From the NCBI GenBank assembly GCA_910587035.1, contig CAJUMQ010000012.1:14134-78133 (forward strand): 64,000 bases of DNA. The letters run 5' to 3'. The notes below the pieces were generated by a model that ran no database searches, was not told the DNA's origin, and was given only the letters and a program-made list of their open reading frames with translations. Position 1 is the stretch's first letter. Each line of letters opens with the position of its first letter. The position numbers and the translations under genes are program-made. This document shows, in pieces, positions 1 to 8,884 of the stretch. This DNA comes from an uncultured Desulfovibrio sp. GTDB lineage: Bacteria > Desulfobacterota > Desulfovibrionia > Desulfovibrionales > Desulfovibrionaceae.

Positions 1-478
1 TGGCTATGCCCATGAAGATGGCGGCTTTGCCCATGATGGATGGCACAAGTGGCGAAAGAATTATCGCGCCAATGGTGAAGCCAAGCAGGGCGCCGGCAAA
101 ACTTCCACCCAATGCCTTGACGCTGCTCATGGCAATGCGTTTGCCGAGACCGGATTCGCCGATGATCTTGCCCAGGATGAAGCCGCCAACGGAGATGACC
201 CAAATATTGCTGCGCCAGGGGCCGTAGACCACTCCGTAATTGACCCCTGTAAACAGGATATACATGCCCGGCAGCAAAATGCCCACTGCCACATCGTTGA
301 GCGTGCCCAGCACCCAGGCGCACACAGCCCACAGCGTGCAGGCCATGAAGCCAGCCTGGGGCGGAGTGAGGGATGTAAAGGTGACAAGAAGATAATAGGC
401 CGCTATTGGTATGGCAATGTTGGCCAGCCATTTGATAATCATGCCACGATTCAGTGTGGAGGAAATTGCTTCCGTCAT
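1..478 (-). CDS. DASS-family (SLC13-like) anion transporter, C-terminus cut by window edge
   Basis: The frame is open from an ATG at 478 to the left edge, giving 159 codons of the N-terminal part. The start has a strong Shine-Dalgarno GGAGG a few bases upstream. The protein is hydrophobic, with a first membrane segment around residues 15-35 and several later ones rich in Gly, Ile and Leu. The pattern resembles the divalent anion:sodium symporter family, which imports sulfate, dicarboxylates or similar anions. It lies 78 bp downstream of the arylsulfate sulfotransferase gene on the same strand, so co-transcription is likely. The substrate cannot be read from this fragment; a sulfated or carboxylated anion is inferred from the neighbour. 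Confidence 0.6.
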   Translation of the reverse strand, partial: MTEAISSTLNRGMIIKWLANIAIPIAAYYLLVTFTSLTPPQAGFMACTLWAVCAWVLGTLNDVAVGILLPGMYILFTGVNYGVVYGPWRSNIWVISVGGFILGKIIGESGLGKRIAMSSVKALGGSFAGALLGFTIGAIILSPLVPSIMGKAAIFMGIA

Positions 479-504
479 TAACTGCCTCCATTGGCAGGGA
501 ATAG

Positions 505-551
505 TCCGGGCCGGATTATTCCGGCCCGGAGCAATTTTTTGTCAAAATTGC
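505..551. repeat. Two adjacent intergenic hairpins
   Basis: Positions 505-514 and 521-530 form a perfect 10-bp GC-rich stem (TCCGGGCCGG) with a 6-nt loop. Directly next to it, 531-538 and 544-551 form an 8-bp stem (GCAATTTT) with a 5-nt loop. They lie between the sulfotransferase stop and the transporter start. A T-run follows the first hairpin only on the plus strand, so it is not a classic terminator for the minus-strand genes. It may instead lower downstream expression or protect the upstream mRNA. Confidence 0.6.
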
Positions 552-556
552 TTCAA

Positions 557-2020
557 TTATTTTTTTTCGCCTTCATCTTTGGGGTCTTCCACAGAGGCCA
601 CGCAAAGGGCATTGCTGCCTTCATAGGGCATGCAGCCATCCACTGTGCACTCCCTTGCGCGATCGCCAAAGGGGGCTGAACCGGGCACGCGGAATGTTGT
701 CACATTGAGCGGCTCGATTGGCTTTTCCTCGGGCTTGGCAACCTGGGGCACCCACTCGTAAGGCACCCTGTAGGCGCGATAGACCATGTTCATGGGCACA
801 AACTTGCCCCAGTAGGGAGAGATGAACTCCCAGACTATTTCATGATCTTTTGTGACTTCGAAAACGCGGCCATCGGAGCCTTCGGTGATGAGGGTATTGC
901 CATTGGGCAGCCGCTGCATGCCGCTGATGAAGGGGCTGTAGAAGCGGTTGCTGTCCATTGGTTCTAGGAAGCCGGCCTCGCGCGGGGTATACTGCCACAC
1001 TATCTCAAGAGTGGTCGGGTCTATCTCCAGCACACGGGAGTAGTCGCGCAAGGCGGCCTTTACGCCGGTGGGCGAGCCGGGATTGGGCACATCATAACCG
1101 CCCCAGCCGCCATTGTCATAGACAAGGATGTTGCCTTCACCAGGCAAACCGCGGGGAATCATGTGGGCATGATGCTGGCCGATGATCCAGCCCAGCTTGC
1201 GCAGCTCCGGAGTTGTGTCATAGTCCGGGCCGATTTTCCATACAACCTTGCCGGTTTTTTTGCTGATGATGAAGATGATGTTTGTTTCCCGGCCATCGAC
1301 AATAATGTTGTCGGGATGGAAACGCTCATCGCCGGCGTCAAACCACTTGTTTGGCCCAAGCAGGGACATGGAGTTGAGATGCATCCAGTCGCCCTGGCCT
1401 TCCGGCAGGGTGGGGCGATAGTTTGGATTGCGGCAAAGGGTATTTTTTGGGCCTTCCCTGAAGCCGAACTCGTCAAAATGCTCATTGCACATCCATTCCC
1501 AGAGAATGTCGCCATCCCAGCTGATTTCCAGAATCAGGTCATCTACCAGAAGCTTGTCGGAAATCTTGTGATTGCGTGCATTGCGATGGCCAAGCATGAA
1601 AGAGTTGCCGCTCAGGGCCTGGGGTTCAAGGCCGGGCGCATAGTAGCCCACCGGGTTGCCCTGGCGCTGCACGTCATGATGGTAGCGGGCCATCCAGCGG
1701 CCGGGAATGCCCGGATCCTCTATGTATTCGTTGCGGTCAAACTGCCATACGATCTTGCCGTCAAAATCAACCTGGATGATGTCAAGGCCATCCTGCACGC
1801 TGTATTTGCCGCTACGGCGCCCCCGGCTAGTCAGCATGTATCCGCCTGGCAGGATCTTGTTGGGCATGCCATGCACTCCGCGCCAGACATTGACTTCCTT
1901 GCCGTTCATATCCATGAGTACAGCGCCAAATTCCTGGGCCTGGAAGATTGTGAAGCCGCTCCATGTTTTTTCCGGTTTAAACAGGGTTACGCCAGTTGGG
2001 TAAATTGTCGGATGTCCCAT
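557..2020 (-). CDS. Arylsulfate sulfotransferase (ASST) family protein
   Basis: A 487-residue protein with the repeated beta-propeller blades of the ASST family: LPNGNTLI-type and GNILVYDNGG turns, and the His-rich segment GQHHAHM around the middle. Family members transfer sulfate between phenolic esters and phenols without PAPS, using an active-site His. No signal peptide is visible (the N-terminus reads MGHPTIYPTG), unlike the periplasmic enzymes of enterobacteria, so a cytoplasmic location is inferred. The start is supported by AGGAGGGATT before the ATG. A DASS transporter follows and a Crp/Fnr gene diverges from it. The exact substrates are unknown, and another propeller function is possible. 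Confidence 0.75.
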   Translation of the reverse strand: MGHPTIYPTGVTLFKPEKTWSGFTIFQAQEFGAVLMDMNGKEVNVWRGVHGMPNKILPGGYMLTSRGRRSGKYSVQDGLDIIQVDFDGKIVWQFDRNEYIEDPGIPGRWMARYHHDVQRQGNPVGYYAPGLEPQALSGNSFMLGHRNARNHKISDKLLVDDLILEISWDGDILWEWMCNEHFDEFGFREGPKNTLCRNPNYRPTLPEGQGDWMHLNSMSLLGPNKWFDAGDERFHPDNIIVDGRETNIIFIISKKTGKVVWKIGPDYDTTPELRKLGWIIGQHHAHMIPRGLPGEGNILVYDNGGWGGYDVPNPGSPTGVKAALRDYSRVLEIDPTTLEIVWQYTPREAGFLEPMDSNRFYSPFISGMQRLPNGNTLITEGSDGRVFEVTKDHEIVWEFISPYWGKFVPMNMVYRAYRVPYEWVPQVAKPEEKPIEPLNVTTFRVPGSAPFGDRARECTVDGCMPYEGSNALCVASVEDPKDEGEKK

Positions 2021-2159
2021 AATCCCTCCTAATAAAGGATTTTACGGCCTCACAGGCGCCACATTATGGCCGCCAAAGGATCTTGGCGGCATGACATGGC
2101 CAGTCCCGGCCATTAAAATTTGGTGATAATGGGACTATATTATGGGCCAAATATGTTGT

Positions 2160-2177
2160 ATGTTGCCATTGCAACAT
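2160..2177. promoter_or_regulatory. 18-bp perfect inverted repeat, candidate Crp/Fnr operator
   Basis: ATGTTGC, CATT, GCAACAT forms a perfect 7-4-7 inverted repeat in the divergent region between the sulfotransferase (start 2020) and the Crp/Fnr gene (start 2229). Spacing and symmetry fit a dimeric Crp/Fnr-type site. The bases differ from the classic E. coli CRP and FNR half-sites. Autoregulation and control of the divergent operon are inferred. A second short inverted repeat, ATGGCC and GGCCAT around 2096-2115, lies nearby. Confidence 0.5.
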
Positions 2178-2228
2178 TTTTCACAAAAAAAATTTGAAAT
2201 TTCTTGTGGGCAGCAAGGGGAGCCGGAA

Positions 2229-2897
2229 ATGCAGCATTTAGCTTCCTGGCAAAAAAGCGATGCCTTTAAGGATATGCGGGATCTCAATTTGCCCTGGCGT
2301 CAGGCACTGCATATGGCCAATAAGAAGAATTGGCCAAGGGGCCATTACGTCCCCATTTGCCGCCATCTTTATTTTCTTGAACGGGGCACAGTGCGCCTGA
2401 CCCAGCAAAATATGGATGGCCAGGAAAAAATATTATGGTTCATTGGCGAAAACTGTATTTTTGGCGAAACTCCCTTCTTTCACAATGCAAATGTCTGCGC
2501 CCATTTTACATGTGTGACAAATTGCACAATCCATGCGTTTTCCACAAGCGCCTTTGAAACAGTGATGCGGGAGTATCCCGAGTTGATGCTGGATCTCACG
2601 CGATCCATGGCCCTGAAGATGCGTTTTCTGGTCCGGCAGGTGGCATCTCTGACCCTGGACAATGCCCTGGTGCGCGTGTGCAGGTTTCTGGAGCAGCACA
2701 TAGTGCCGGACAGCGACCCGCTGCTGGTGGATATGTGTTTTTCCCGCCAGGATATTGCCAGTTTTCTTGGCATAAATCGCAGTTCCCTTTACAAACTTTT
2801 GCGCGAGCAGGAGGAAAAGGGCCTGTTAAAACTGGTTTCACCCCGCAAGGTTATCATCATGCGGCCAGACATTTTTTATGAAATAATCGCCTGTTAA
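2229..2897 (+). CDS. Crp/Fnr-family transcriptional regulator
   Basis: A 222-residue protein with an N-terminal cyclic-nucleotide-binding-like beta-barrel (about residues 25-125), a dimerisation helix (about 125-160) and a C-terminal winged helix with the recognition segment FSRQDIASFLGINRSSLYKL at 171-190. The frame extends upstream to 2142, but 2229 is the better start because AAGGGGAG precedes it. It is Cys-rich in the sensor domain, with C44, C76 and the cluster C90, C95, C99, so redox, heme or metal sensing is possible. The barrel lacks an obvious cAMP-binding signature. It diverges from the sulfotransferase-transporter pair and probably regulates it. Confidence 0.85.
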   Translation: MQHLASWQKSDAFKDMRDLNLPWRQALHMANKKNWPRGHYVPICRHLYFLERGTVRLTQQNMDGQEKILWFIGENCIFGETPFFHNANVCAHFTCVTNCTIHAFSTSAFETVMREYPELMLDLTRSMALKMRFLVRQVASLTLDNALVRVCRFLEQHIVPDSDPLLVDMCFSRQDIASFLGINRSSLYKLLREQEEKGLLKLVSPRKVIIMRPDIFYEIIAC

Positions 2898-2904
2898 ATT
2901 TTAG

Positions 2905-3043
2905 GGCATTCACCAGTTGAAATGCTTTACGCATTTCAACCATTCACGCTGGCGTTTCGCGGAAAATTTCAACTTTTCCTCTTCCTTTTGCGCGTGCGCT
3001 TCAGAAGAAGCGCCTCGCATTGCCTGTTTTCAATCGGCAATGC
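2905..3043 (+). repeat. Structured intergenic repeat, copy A
   Basis: About 140 bp with three perfect hairpins. H1 is GTTGAAATGC, 5-nt loop, GCATTTCAAC (2916-2940). H2 is GCGCTTC, AGAA, GAAGCGC (2996-3013). H3 is GCATTGCC, loop TGTTTTCAATC, GGCAATGC (3017-3043). The block is clearly homologous, in reverse orientation, to 41919-42062. No reading frame is conserved. It lies between the Crp/Fnr gene and cheW. Confidence 0.8.
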
Positions 3044-3108
3044 CATAATCATCTTTTTGCCAGATGGATGCCGCTGCCTGGAAGTGGTATTGATTTTGAT
3101 GGCAAATG

Positions 3109-3141
3109 AAAAAGCCGCGGGCAATTTCCCACGGCTTTTTT
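3109..3141. terminator. Bidirectional Rho-independent terminator
   Basis: An A-run, GCCG, GGG, short loop, CCC, CGGC and a T-run form an interrupted stem flanked by A5 and T6, so it can work in both directions. It sits between the convergent Crp/Fnr gene and cheW (stop at 3184). Confidence 0.75.
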
Positions 3142-3183
3142 GATTATTTTCAGCAGTTCAGAGCAGATTTGAGGAAAACCCGG

Positions 3184-3663
3184 TCATGAAGGCATAAAAT
3201 CAATGCTGCCCAGCAAATGATCCAGATCAAGCAGAATCAGCAGGCGGTTGTCCAGTTTGCCAATGCCCCTGATGTATTCCGAGCCAATGCCGGCCACCAC
3301 CGGAGGCGGATCCTCGACTGTGCTCTCCGGAATACGGAGGACCTCCGAAACGCCATCAACCAGAAAACCAACAATTTTTTGATCCAGCTCCATCACAACT
3401 ATTCTGGTGGAGCTGTCCGGCGTAAGCTGTGATTTATTGAAGCGGCGGCGCATATTGATAACAGGAATAACCTTGCCGCGCAGATTGATAACTCCTTCAA
3501 TGAATTCTGGAGCGCGTGGCACCATGGTTATCTGCATCAGGCGGATAATTTCCTGAACTGCGAGAATGTCAACGCCAAACTCCTCTTCGCCAATCCTGAA
3601 AGTCACAAGCTGGATCAGATCATCGTCATGGGGATCATGGCGCACGTTTTCCTGCTGGGTCAT
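3184..3663 (-). CDS. cheW: CheW chemotaxis coupling protein
   Basis: A 159-residue CheW-domain protein covering almost its whole length: the LVTFRIGEEEFGVDI opening, the IIRLMQIT segment, the conserved EGVINLRGKVIPVINMRRRF core and a C-terminal LLILLDLDHLL. It couples chemoreceptors to the CheA kinase at the inner face of the membrane. The frame reaches 3702, but the ATG at 3663 is preceded by AAGGAGG at good spacing and gives the normal length. It stands alone, with no che genes next to it. Confidence 0.93.
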   Translation of the reverse strand: MTQQENVRHDPHDDDLIQLVTFRIGEEEFGVDILAVQEIIRLMQITMVPRAPEFIEGVINLRGKVIPVINMRRRFNKSQLTPDSSTRIVVMELDQKIVGFLVDGVSEVLRIPESTVEDPPPVVAGIGSEYIRGIGKLDNRLLILLDLDHLLGSIDFMPS

Positions 3664-3761
3664 TGGCAACCTCCTTGCCTGCAAGGCACCCATAGAAATC
3701 ATTATCGGCAGAGGCAGGACTTTTTTTACAGTAAACCATGTAAAAAGACAATTATTATGCG

Positions 3762-5741
3762 CTAGCCATTGAGATTAAGCAGTTCGCGCCAGGACGTCAA
3801 ACTGGGATCAAGATCAAGATAGCCTGGCGGAATTTCCAGCGGCGCGGGATTTTGCAGAAACTGTCTGACATCTTCGATATTACCGGAGCGAGGCAGACCG
3901 TGTATATTCTGGATTGGGCAGAGATCAAAATCATTGTGTGGCAGCATCACAAGAACCGGCAATCCGAAAAGAGCGGCCTCCAGAGCAGCGGTGGTGGAAT
4001 TTGAGGCCCATACAGTGACACCTGGCCTGAGTTCCAGCACCATTGGGCCATCGGCAATGCGGATCTGCCTTTGCGCCTGTTCCGTCTGCTTTGCCAGCCA
4101 GTCCTCCACAGCCAGATATGGGTGTGGTTTAATGACAATTTGCCAGCCATTTAGAAAACCGGCCTCAAGGGATTTATGCAGAAGCTCCAGATGCGCATTG
4201 GTTTCGTCTGCAAAAAAGCTGGTCAGCACCAGCAGCCGCCTGGACGATTGTGGAGCCAGCGGTTCGCCAGGCTCTGGTGGAATATCGCTTGCTTTTGCAG
4301 CCGGCCATTTTTCCTCATGCTCAACCAGATAGAGATAGCGCAGGGCTTCCACCTTGCGGCAGCGTTGCGCGGGTATGTCATTGGCCAGCCATTGATCTAG
4401 CGCAGATGTGCCATTGCCGGCAATCTGGTCTGGCTGGAATTTGTCTGTCAGGGAAAAGGTGCGCGGATCGTCAAAATACCTGAAATCTGTTGGCCGGATT
4501 ATTGAATGCTGGGCGCCATAGACCGGCCCGGCTGCATTGTCATGGGCAGCCTGGGTGAGCATTCTTTCCCAGGGGCAGTTTTCTAGTGGAAAAAGATTCC
4601 ATCTTTGCTGGCCGCTTGCAGAATAATATACCTGGAAGGCCCGATTTTGCAGACAGCGCTCAAGACATCGCCAGCCACGAAAGGATTCAGCCCATTGTGC
4701 GCGCATATAGGGCCAGAAGTCCATGGCGGAGCCAGCAAACCGGCATGCCCCGGATGCCCTGACTCCGGCAGCAAAACTCGATAGGCCGATGGCAAACCAG
4801 CGGCGCAGGGCTGTCAGTATGTCCCAAAAAGACAGCATTTCCTCTATATATGTGAAACTCTGGCCATCACGTCCTTCTTTTTCGAAGGTGCGGCAGAGCT
4901 CCACGCAACGGGGCAGGGAAATCTGGGGAGAAGGGAAGCGGATAAAAAGCCAGCGCACAAAATGCGGACCTGCCGGGTTTTCTTTTTCTGCCACCTCATT
5001 GAGCGCCTGATGCAAGCTTTCCCAGTAGCGCGAGCGAAAACGGCCATGGGCGGCAGCGTTTAAATCTATGTTCGGAAAATAGGTGACTATGGTAGCCGGA
5101 TAGCGGCCAGTATTATTAATAGACTTTCCGTTTTTCCAGGAATGAATTTTTTTACTGGCCAGGGGCAGATATCTGCGGACGGAAAAAAACCAGTAGGCCA
5201 GGCGAGCAATTGCGCGAATCGGTGCGGGTGCATGAGCATACAGGCATTCGGTCAGCGATCTGGATGACTTGCTGACGCTGTCTGGCCTGCGAATATGCTT
5301 GAACTCCATTTTGAGATTTGCGCACATCCTGGCGATGATGCCTTCCATAATGCCATCGCCGCCGGATAATGTAAGTTTTTCAATGCTCTGTTTTTGCAGA
5401 TACATTTCCAGAACGCGCAGGCGGTAGACATTATAAAGATATGGACTGAGCTTGGGATGACGCTCATAGAGCAGGGAGGTCCACCACATGGATGGCTGCT
5501 GTCCGCCAGACAGCATCTTTGCAAGTTTTCCGCCCCAGCCTTTTCGGACAGGCAAAAAAGCCATGTCATAGGCCCAGCGCATATGCTCTGTGCGGATGGC
5601 AGAGAGATTGTCATCCAGCAGGCGCGGAATGGAGATTTCATCCTCTGGCACATCCCTACTTTGCCAATGGGCAATGCGTCTGCCAGGCGCACGGGGAGCG
5701 GTGTCTGCTCCGGGAACGGCAATCAGATATAATTCCTTCAT
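3762..5741 (-). CDS. Putative surface carbohydrate biosynthesis protein
   Basis: A 659-residue soluble protein with no signal peptide. It resembles the large surface-carbohydrate proteins described in leptospiral O-antigen loci (TIGR04326-like), recognised by overall pattern only. The C-terminal third looks like a GT-B glycosyltransferase end: a [14 protein letters not shown] stretch, then IVIKPHPYL and later an [19 protein letters not shown] segment, which fits nucleotide-sugar binding. The middle holds an aromatic-rich stretch. The ATG overlaps the mtnA stop in an ATGA, so the two are translationally coupled, although no pathway link between them is obvious. The precise function is unknown. 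Confidence 0.6.
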   Translation of the reverse strand: MKELYLIAVPGADTAPRAPGRRIAHWQSRDVPEDEISIPRLLDDNLSAIRTEHMRWAYDMAFLPVRKGWGGKLAKMLSGGQQPSMWWTSLLYERHPKLSPYLYNVYRLRVLEMYLQKQSIEKLTLSGGDGIMEGIIARMCANLKMEFKHIRRPDSVSKSSRSLTECLYAHAPAPIRAIARLAYWFFSVRRYLPLASKKIHSWKNGKSINNTGRYPATIVTYFPNIDLNAAAHGRFRSRYWESLHQALNEVAEKENPAGPHFVRWLFIRFPSPQISLPRCVELCRTFEKEGRDGQSFTYIEEMLSFWDILTALRRWFAIGLSSFAAGVRASGACRFAGSAMDFWPYMRAQWAESFRGWRCLERCLQNRAFQVYYSASGQQRWNLFPLENCPWERMLTQAAHDNAAGPVYGAQHSIIRPTDFRYFDDPRTFSLTDKFQPDQIAGNGTSALDQWLANDIPAQRCRKVEALRYLYLVEHEEKWPAAKASDIPPEPGEPLAPQSSRRLLVLTSFFADETNAHLELLHKSLEAGFLNGWQIVIKPHPYLAVEDWLAKQTEQAQRQIRIADGPMVLELRPGVTVWASNSTTAALEAALFGLPVLVMLPHNDFDLCPIQNIHGLPRSGNIEDVRQFLQNPAPLEIPPGYLDLDPSLTSWRELLNLNG

Positions 5742-6781
5742 GCTCCCGCTGCCCCCCTTATTGCCATGGCAATGGATTTTTCAAATGGCGCCCTGAGAAT
5801 GCCATACTCTGTGACAATGCCGGAGATCAGTGGGGCTGGGGTAACATCAAAGGCGAAATTACAGGCGCCTACTCCGGTGGGGGCAATTCTTTTGCCTGCC
5901 ATTATGGTCACTTCCTCCTCACCCCTTTCCTCAATGGGGATGCTTGCGCCATTGGGGCAGGAGATATCAATGGTTGAGAGGGGACAGGCGATGTAAAAGG
6001 GCACATTAAAATATTTTGCGATAATTGCGACGCCAAAAGTTCCGATTTTATTGGCCGTGTCTCCATTGGCCGCCACCCTGTCCGCACCGGCAATGACCAG
6101 GTTGACCCGGCCTTGCGACAGAAGTGTGGCGCAGGCATTGTCGCAGGCAATCTGCACGGGAATGCCATCCTCCGACAGCTCGAAGGCAGTGAGTCTGGCT
6201 CCCTGCAGAAGCGGTCTTGTCTCATCCGCAATTACAGAAACCTTTTTGCCGGCATCCCAGGCTGCGCGTATTATGCCAAGTGCTGTGCCATAGCCTGCTG
6301 TTGCCAGGGCGCCGGCATTGCAATGAGTTAAAATCGTGTCGCCATCCTGGATAAGGCTCTCGCCATTTTTGCCAATGGCCTGGCAAATATGGCGATCTTC
6401 ATTTTCTATTTCTGAGGCTGCTGCCAGCCACTTTTGCTGCAGGTGATCTGGCAAATCCCTGTTATTAAACAGCCCGCGCATCTTTTTAATCGCCCAAACA
6501 AGATTGACCGCAGTGGGCCGGGATGAGGCAAGCCTGTTGAGATCGGCCTCAACCTTGTCGCGCCAGATGGAGCCATCAGGGGCATTGGCCGCTGCCAGCA
6601 CACAGCCCCAGGCAGCGGTGACGCCAATGGCCGGCGCCCCCCGGACGACCATGTTTTTAATGGCATAAACAACATCATCCACATTGGCGCAAACAAAATA
6701 TTTTTGCTCATTTGGCAAAAGCCTCTGATCAAGCAGATGCAGCCTCATGGCCCGGGCATCGAAAAAAATATGCGGTTTCAT
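5738..6781 (-). CDS. mtnA: S-methyl-5-thioribose-1-phosphate isomerase
   Basis: A 347-residue member of the MtnA/eIF2B-like family. It converts methylthioribose 1-phosphate to methylthioribulose 1-phosphate in methionine salvage. Family hallmarks are the RGAPAIG motif near residue 48, the HCNAGALAT motif around 155, the [14 protein letters not shown] segment around 185 and the [19 protein letters not shown] catalytic region around 232. The gene starts 12 bp after yceD and overlaps the next gene by 4 bp. No other salvage gene is in the window. Confidence 0.93.
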   Translation of the reverse strand: MKPHIFFDARAMRLHLLDQRLLPNEQKYFVCANVDDVVYAIKNMVVRGAPAIGVTAAWGCVLAAANAPDGSIWRDKVEADLNRLASSRPTAVNLVWAIKKMRGLFNNRDLPDHLQQKWLAAASEIENEDRHICQAIGKNGESLIQDGDTILTHCNAGALATAGYGTALGIIRAAWDAGKKVSVIADETRPLLQGARLTAFELSEDGIPVQIACDNACATLLSQGRVNLVIAGADRVAANGDTANKIGTFGVAIIAKYFNVPFYIACPLSTIDISCPNGASIPIEERGEEEVTIMAGKRIAPTGVGACNFAFDVTPAPLISGIVTEYGILRAPFEKSIAMAIRGAAGA

Positions 6782-6793
6782 GTCAAAAGACGG

Positions 6794-7339
6794 TTATTGC
6801 TTGTCTATTTTGACATTGCGGAGGGCAGCCATGCGGGGATCTCCATCCTCGACCTGGCAGGCGCAGGGGCCAAGATTTAGATTGGCGCCGCAAGTGGGGC
6901 AAAGGCCCTTGCAGTCAGACCTGCACAGGGGGGTAACAGGCATGGCAAGCATAAACTGTTCCCATGCAACCTCCGCAAGATCAAGCATGGGGGCATTGCG
7001 ATCAAAAACAATATGGCTGTCTCCGCTTTTGCCGTCACGGTGCCTGGCATGGCCATCATCCTCCGGAACTTCCTCATACTCATCAAAACGGGAATCAATT
7101 TTGACAGTGGCATTTTCCGCGCAACGGTTGCAGGGCACAACAACCTCTCCCTCCAGATGGCCACGCACAAGGCAACCGGCATCGGCCGGCATCACAAAAA
7201 GCTTGATCTTCAATGGGCTGGTTATCTGGCAGTCCATCTTGAATTCCTTGAGGGGCTCTTTCCAGATCTCCTGATCTTCCAGTTCAAACTCTTTTCCCTC
7301 TGGCGGCAGATCATTGATGGATACAAGATATTTTTTCAT
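6794..7339 (-). CDS. yceD: YceD / DUF177 family protein
   Basis: A 181-residue protein with the DUF177 pattern, including the Cys pair in VPCNRCAE and a C-terminal CRSDCKGLCPTCG segment followed by CAC, which could bind metal. In bacteria this family is normally encoded just upstream of rpmF (ribosomal protein L32) and is thought to act with 23S rRNA. Here mtnA begins 12 bp downstream and no L32 frame is present, so the usual pair is broken. RBS-like GAGGAG lies before the start. Confidence 0.85.
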   Translation of the reverse strand: MKKYLVSINDLPPEGKEFELEDQEIWKEPLKEFKMDCQITSPLKIKLFVMPADAGCLVRGHLEGEVVVPCNRCAENATVKIDSRFDEYEEVPEDDGHARHRDGKSGDSHIVFDRNAPMLDLAEVAWEQFMLAMPVTPLCRSDCKGLCPTCGANLNLGPCACQVEDGDPRMAALRNVKIDKQ

Positions 7340-7366
7340 TTGCTCCTCCGGGCAATATTGCCGCGT

Positions 7367-7990
7367 TTACTGGCCTGTAAATACAAGGGCTAGGGCCAGG
7401 GCCAGAAAAACACAGGCGGCAATCCTGTGCATGACAATCTGGGCTTTTTGCGACCTGTTGAACCAGGCTGCCAGCCTGCCACCAAGCAGGGCGACCGCAA
7501 AAAAAACCACTACTGTGGCAAGCATAAAGAGAATGCCAAAAAAAACAATCTGCAAGCCCAGTCCGCCAATGGCTGGATCGCAGAATTGTGGCAAAAAAGC
7601 GAGGAAAAAAAGAATTACCTTGGGATTTGTGATATTCATCATCACGCCCCGGCGGTAAAGCGCCCAATAGCCGGGGTATTTCAAGGCATTGCCCGTGCGG
7701 GATGCGCCAGCCCGAAAGGCCTGCCAGGCCAGCCAGCACAGATACCCGGCGCCGGCTATTTTCAGGAGGTTGAAAGCCAGGGGGCTGGTGCGAAAAATCA
7801 CTGCTACCCCAAGGGCAACTGCAAGGGTATGGCAGCAGATGCCGGTTACAAGGCCAAGGGTTGTGATGATTCCCGATCTTGCTCCATACAGGGCGGACTG
7901 GGTGAGCACAAATATATTATCAGGCCCTGGCGCGATCCCAAGTAAAAGGGAGGTGGTGAAAAAAACGGCGATAGCATCAATACCCGGCAT
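7367..7990 (-). CDS. LysE/RhtB-family amino-acid exporter
   Basis: A 207-residue inner-membrane protein with about six membrane segments. It carries the family N-terminal signature GIAPGPDNIFVLTQSALYG near residue 18 and a later WALYRRGVMMNITNPKVILFF segment typical of LysE/RhtB proteins. The family exports amino acids such as threonine, homoserine or lysine; the substrate here is not determined. The ATG overlaps the end of the GIY-YIG gene by 14 bp, and the weak upstream AGGAG suggests coupled translation. Confidence 0.87.
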   Translation of the reverse strand: MPGIDAIAVFFTTSLLLGIAPGPDNIFVLTQSALYGARSGIITTLGLVTGICCHTLAVALGVAVIFRTSPLAFNLLKIAGAGYLCWLAWQAFRAGASRTGNALKYPGYWALYRRGVMMNITNPKVILFFLAFLPQFCDPAIGGLGLQIVFFGILFMLATVVVFFAVALLGGRLAAWFNRSQKAQIVMHRIAACVFLALALALVFTGQ

Positions 7991-8270
7991 TTATTCTTTC
8001 TCCTGCCAGAAAAAAATCCAGCTTGCGCCTGTGGGGCAAACTTTTTATGGCTTTCTCCTCACGCAGGGCAGAACCATGATCGCGGCAACTCATTATCACT
8101 GACAGACTGACAGGCCTGCGGCTGCGAGTATAGCGTGCTCCACCGCCCAACCGTCCATTGTGCTGGGCAAGCCGTTTGCGGGGATTAAGGCATATGCCGC
8201 AATAGATGGTGTTGTCATGGCAAAGGGCCAGATAGACATGCCAGATGGCTGAGGAATAGCGCTCCGGCAT
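7977..8270 (-). CDS. GIY-YIG nuclease superfamily protein (YhbQ-like)
   Basis: A 97-residue single-domain protein close to the UPF0213/YhbQ type: WHVYLALC, then the TIYCGI strand in place of YIG, RKRLAQHN, a GARYTRSRRPV segment and a C-terminal Glu-containing helix REEKAIKSL. It is presumably a small nuclease or nucleic-acid processing protein; YhbQ itself has been linked to DNA damage. It lies between a small membrane protein gene (4 bp upstream) and the LysE gene (overlapping). Confidence 0.85.
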   Translation of the reverse strand: MPERYSSAIWHVYLALCHDNTIYCGICLNPRKRLAQHNGRLGGGARYTRSRRPVSLSVIMSCRDHGSALREEKAIKSLPHRRKLDFFLAGERINAGY

Positions 8271-8274
8271 ACGC

Positions 8275-8670
8275 TCAGCTTGCGAGCATGATGGTAATCA
8301 GCAATGAAATTATCCAGTTGCCCGTGCGCCATGTCCAGGGGTTGACTGGAATGCCGGCAATGAGGGATCTGGCCGTATGCACGCTCCCGATTATTGAGCC
8401 GATGGAATGGAAAAAGAAAAAACCAATGGCGGCAAGCAGACCGAATTGCCCAAGACAGACAAGGAACAGTGCGAAAGTTATGCTTGCTGCAAGACAGCCG
8501 CCAGAGTCGGCGGGCACATAGGTCCAGACCCCTGTTTTGGAATAATATTTGCGGTCATATTGGTTGGCATTGCCAGTTTCTTCGGGTTCCAGAATTTCAG
8601 GCTCAACAGCCCTTCGGCCTTGATCCCTGGAGCCGGGATTATTGTTTTGCCAGTCCGAATTTTGACTCAT
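8275..8670 (-). CDS. Small membrane protein of unknown function
   Basis: 131 residues. The first half is hydrophilic and rich in Asn, Gln, Glu and Pro. The second half holds two hydrophobic segments, about residues 58-88 and 113-130. No family is recognised. It begins the minus-strand run that continues into the GIY-YIG and LysE genes, with 4 bp separating it from the GIY-YIG start. A role at the membrane is all that can be inferred. Confidence 0.6.
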   Translation of the reverse strand: MSQNSDWQNNNPGSRDQGRRAVEPEILEPEETGNANQYDRKYYSKTGVWTYVPADSGGCLAASITFALFLVCLGQFGLLAAIGFFFFHSIGSIIGSVHTARSLIAGIPVNPWTWRTGNWIISLLITIMLAS

Positions 8671-8756
8671 TTGCGCCTCTTTTGCCGGGCATCGGGATTA
8701 TGGAAATACCGGGGAATAAAAATGGCCTGCATTGGCAGGTCCCTTATAGCATGTTC

Positions 8757-8884
8757 TCTTTGAAATCATCCTGCGGCTGAGCGCGGTCCGCCCAGGGATA
8801 ACCTATCCGCGTAGCGGGATACTGCGCGCGTGCCTTTGTAATGCAAAGGCAGATAGCATGTGCCTATTTTCAATCGGCATGCGC
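8757..8884 (+). repeat. Structured intergenic repeat, copy B
   Basis: A diverged copy in the 373-bp gap before the Sel1 gene. It carries the module CTTTGAAATCATCC (8758-8771), then GCCTTTG, loop, CAAAGGC (8832-8850) at the place of H2, and GCATGTGCC, loop TATTTTCAATC, GGCATGCGC (8856-8884) at the place of H3. The H2 stem differs from copy A at several bases but still pairs perfectly; H3 keeps six Watson-Crick pairs, two G-T wobbles and one mismatch. I saw nothing else in the gap except sequence leading to the next gene. Confidence 0.7.

Noticed and set aside
1163..2032. A 289-residue frame on the plus strand opposite the sulfotransferase
   Set aside because: It lies fully antisense to a well-supported gene, has no ribosome site and no recognisable motifs.
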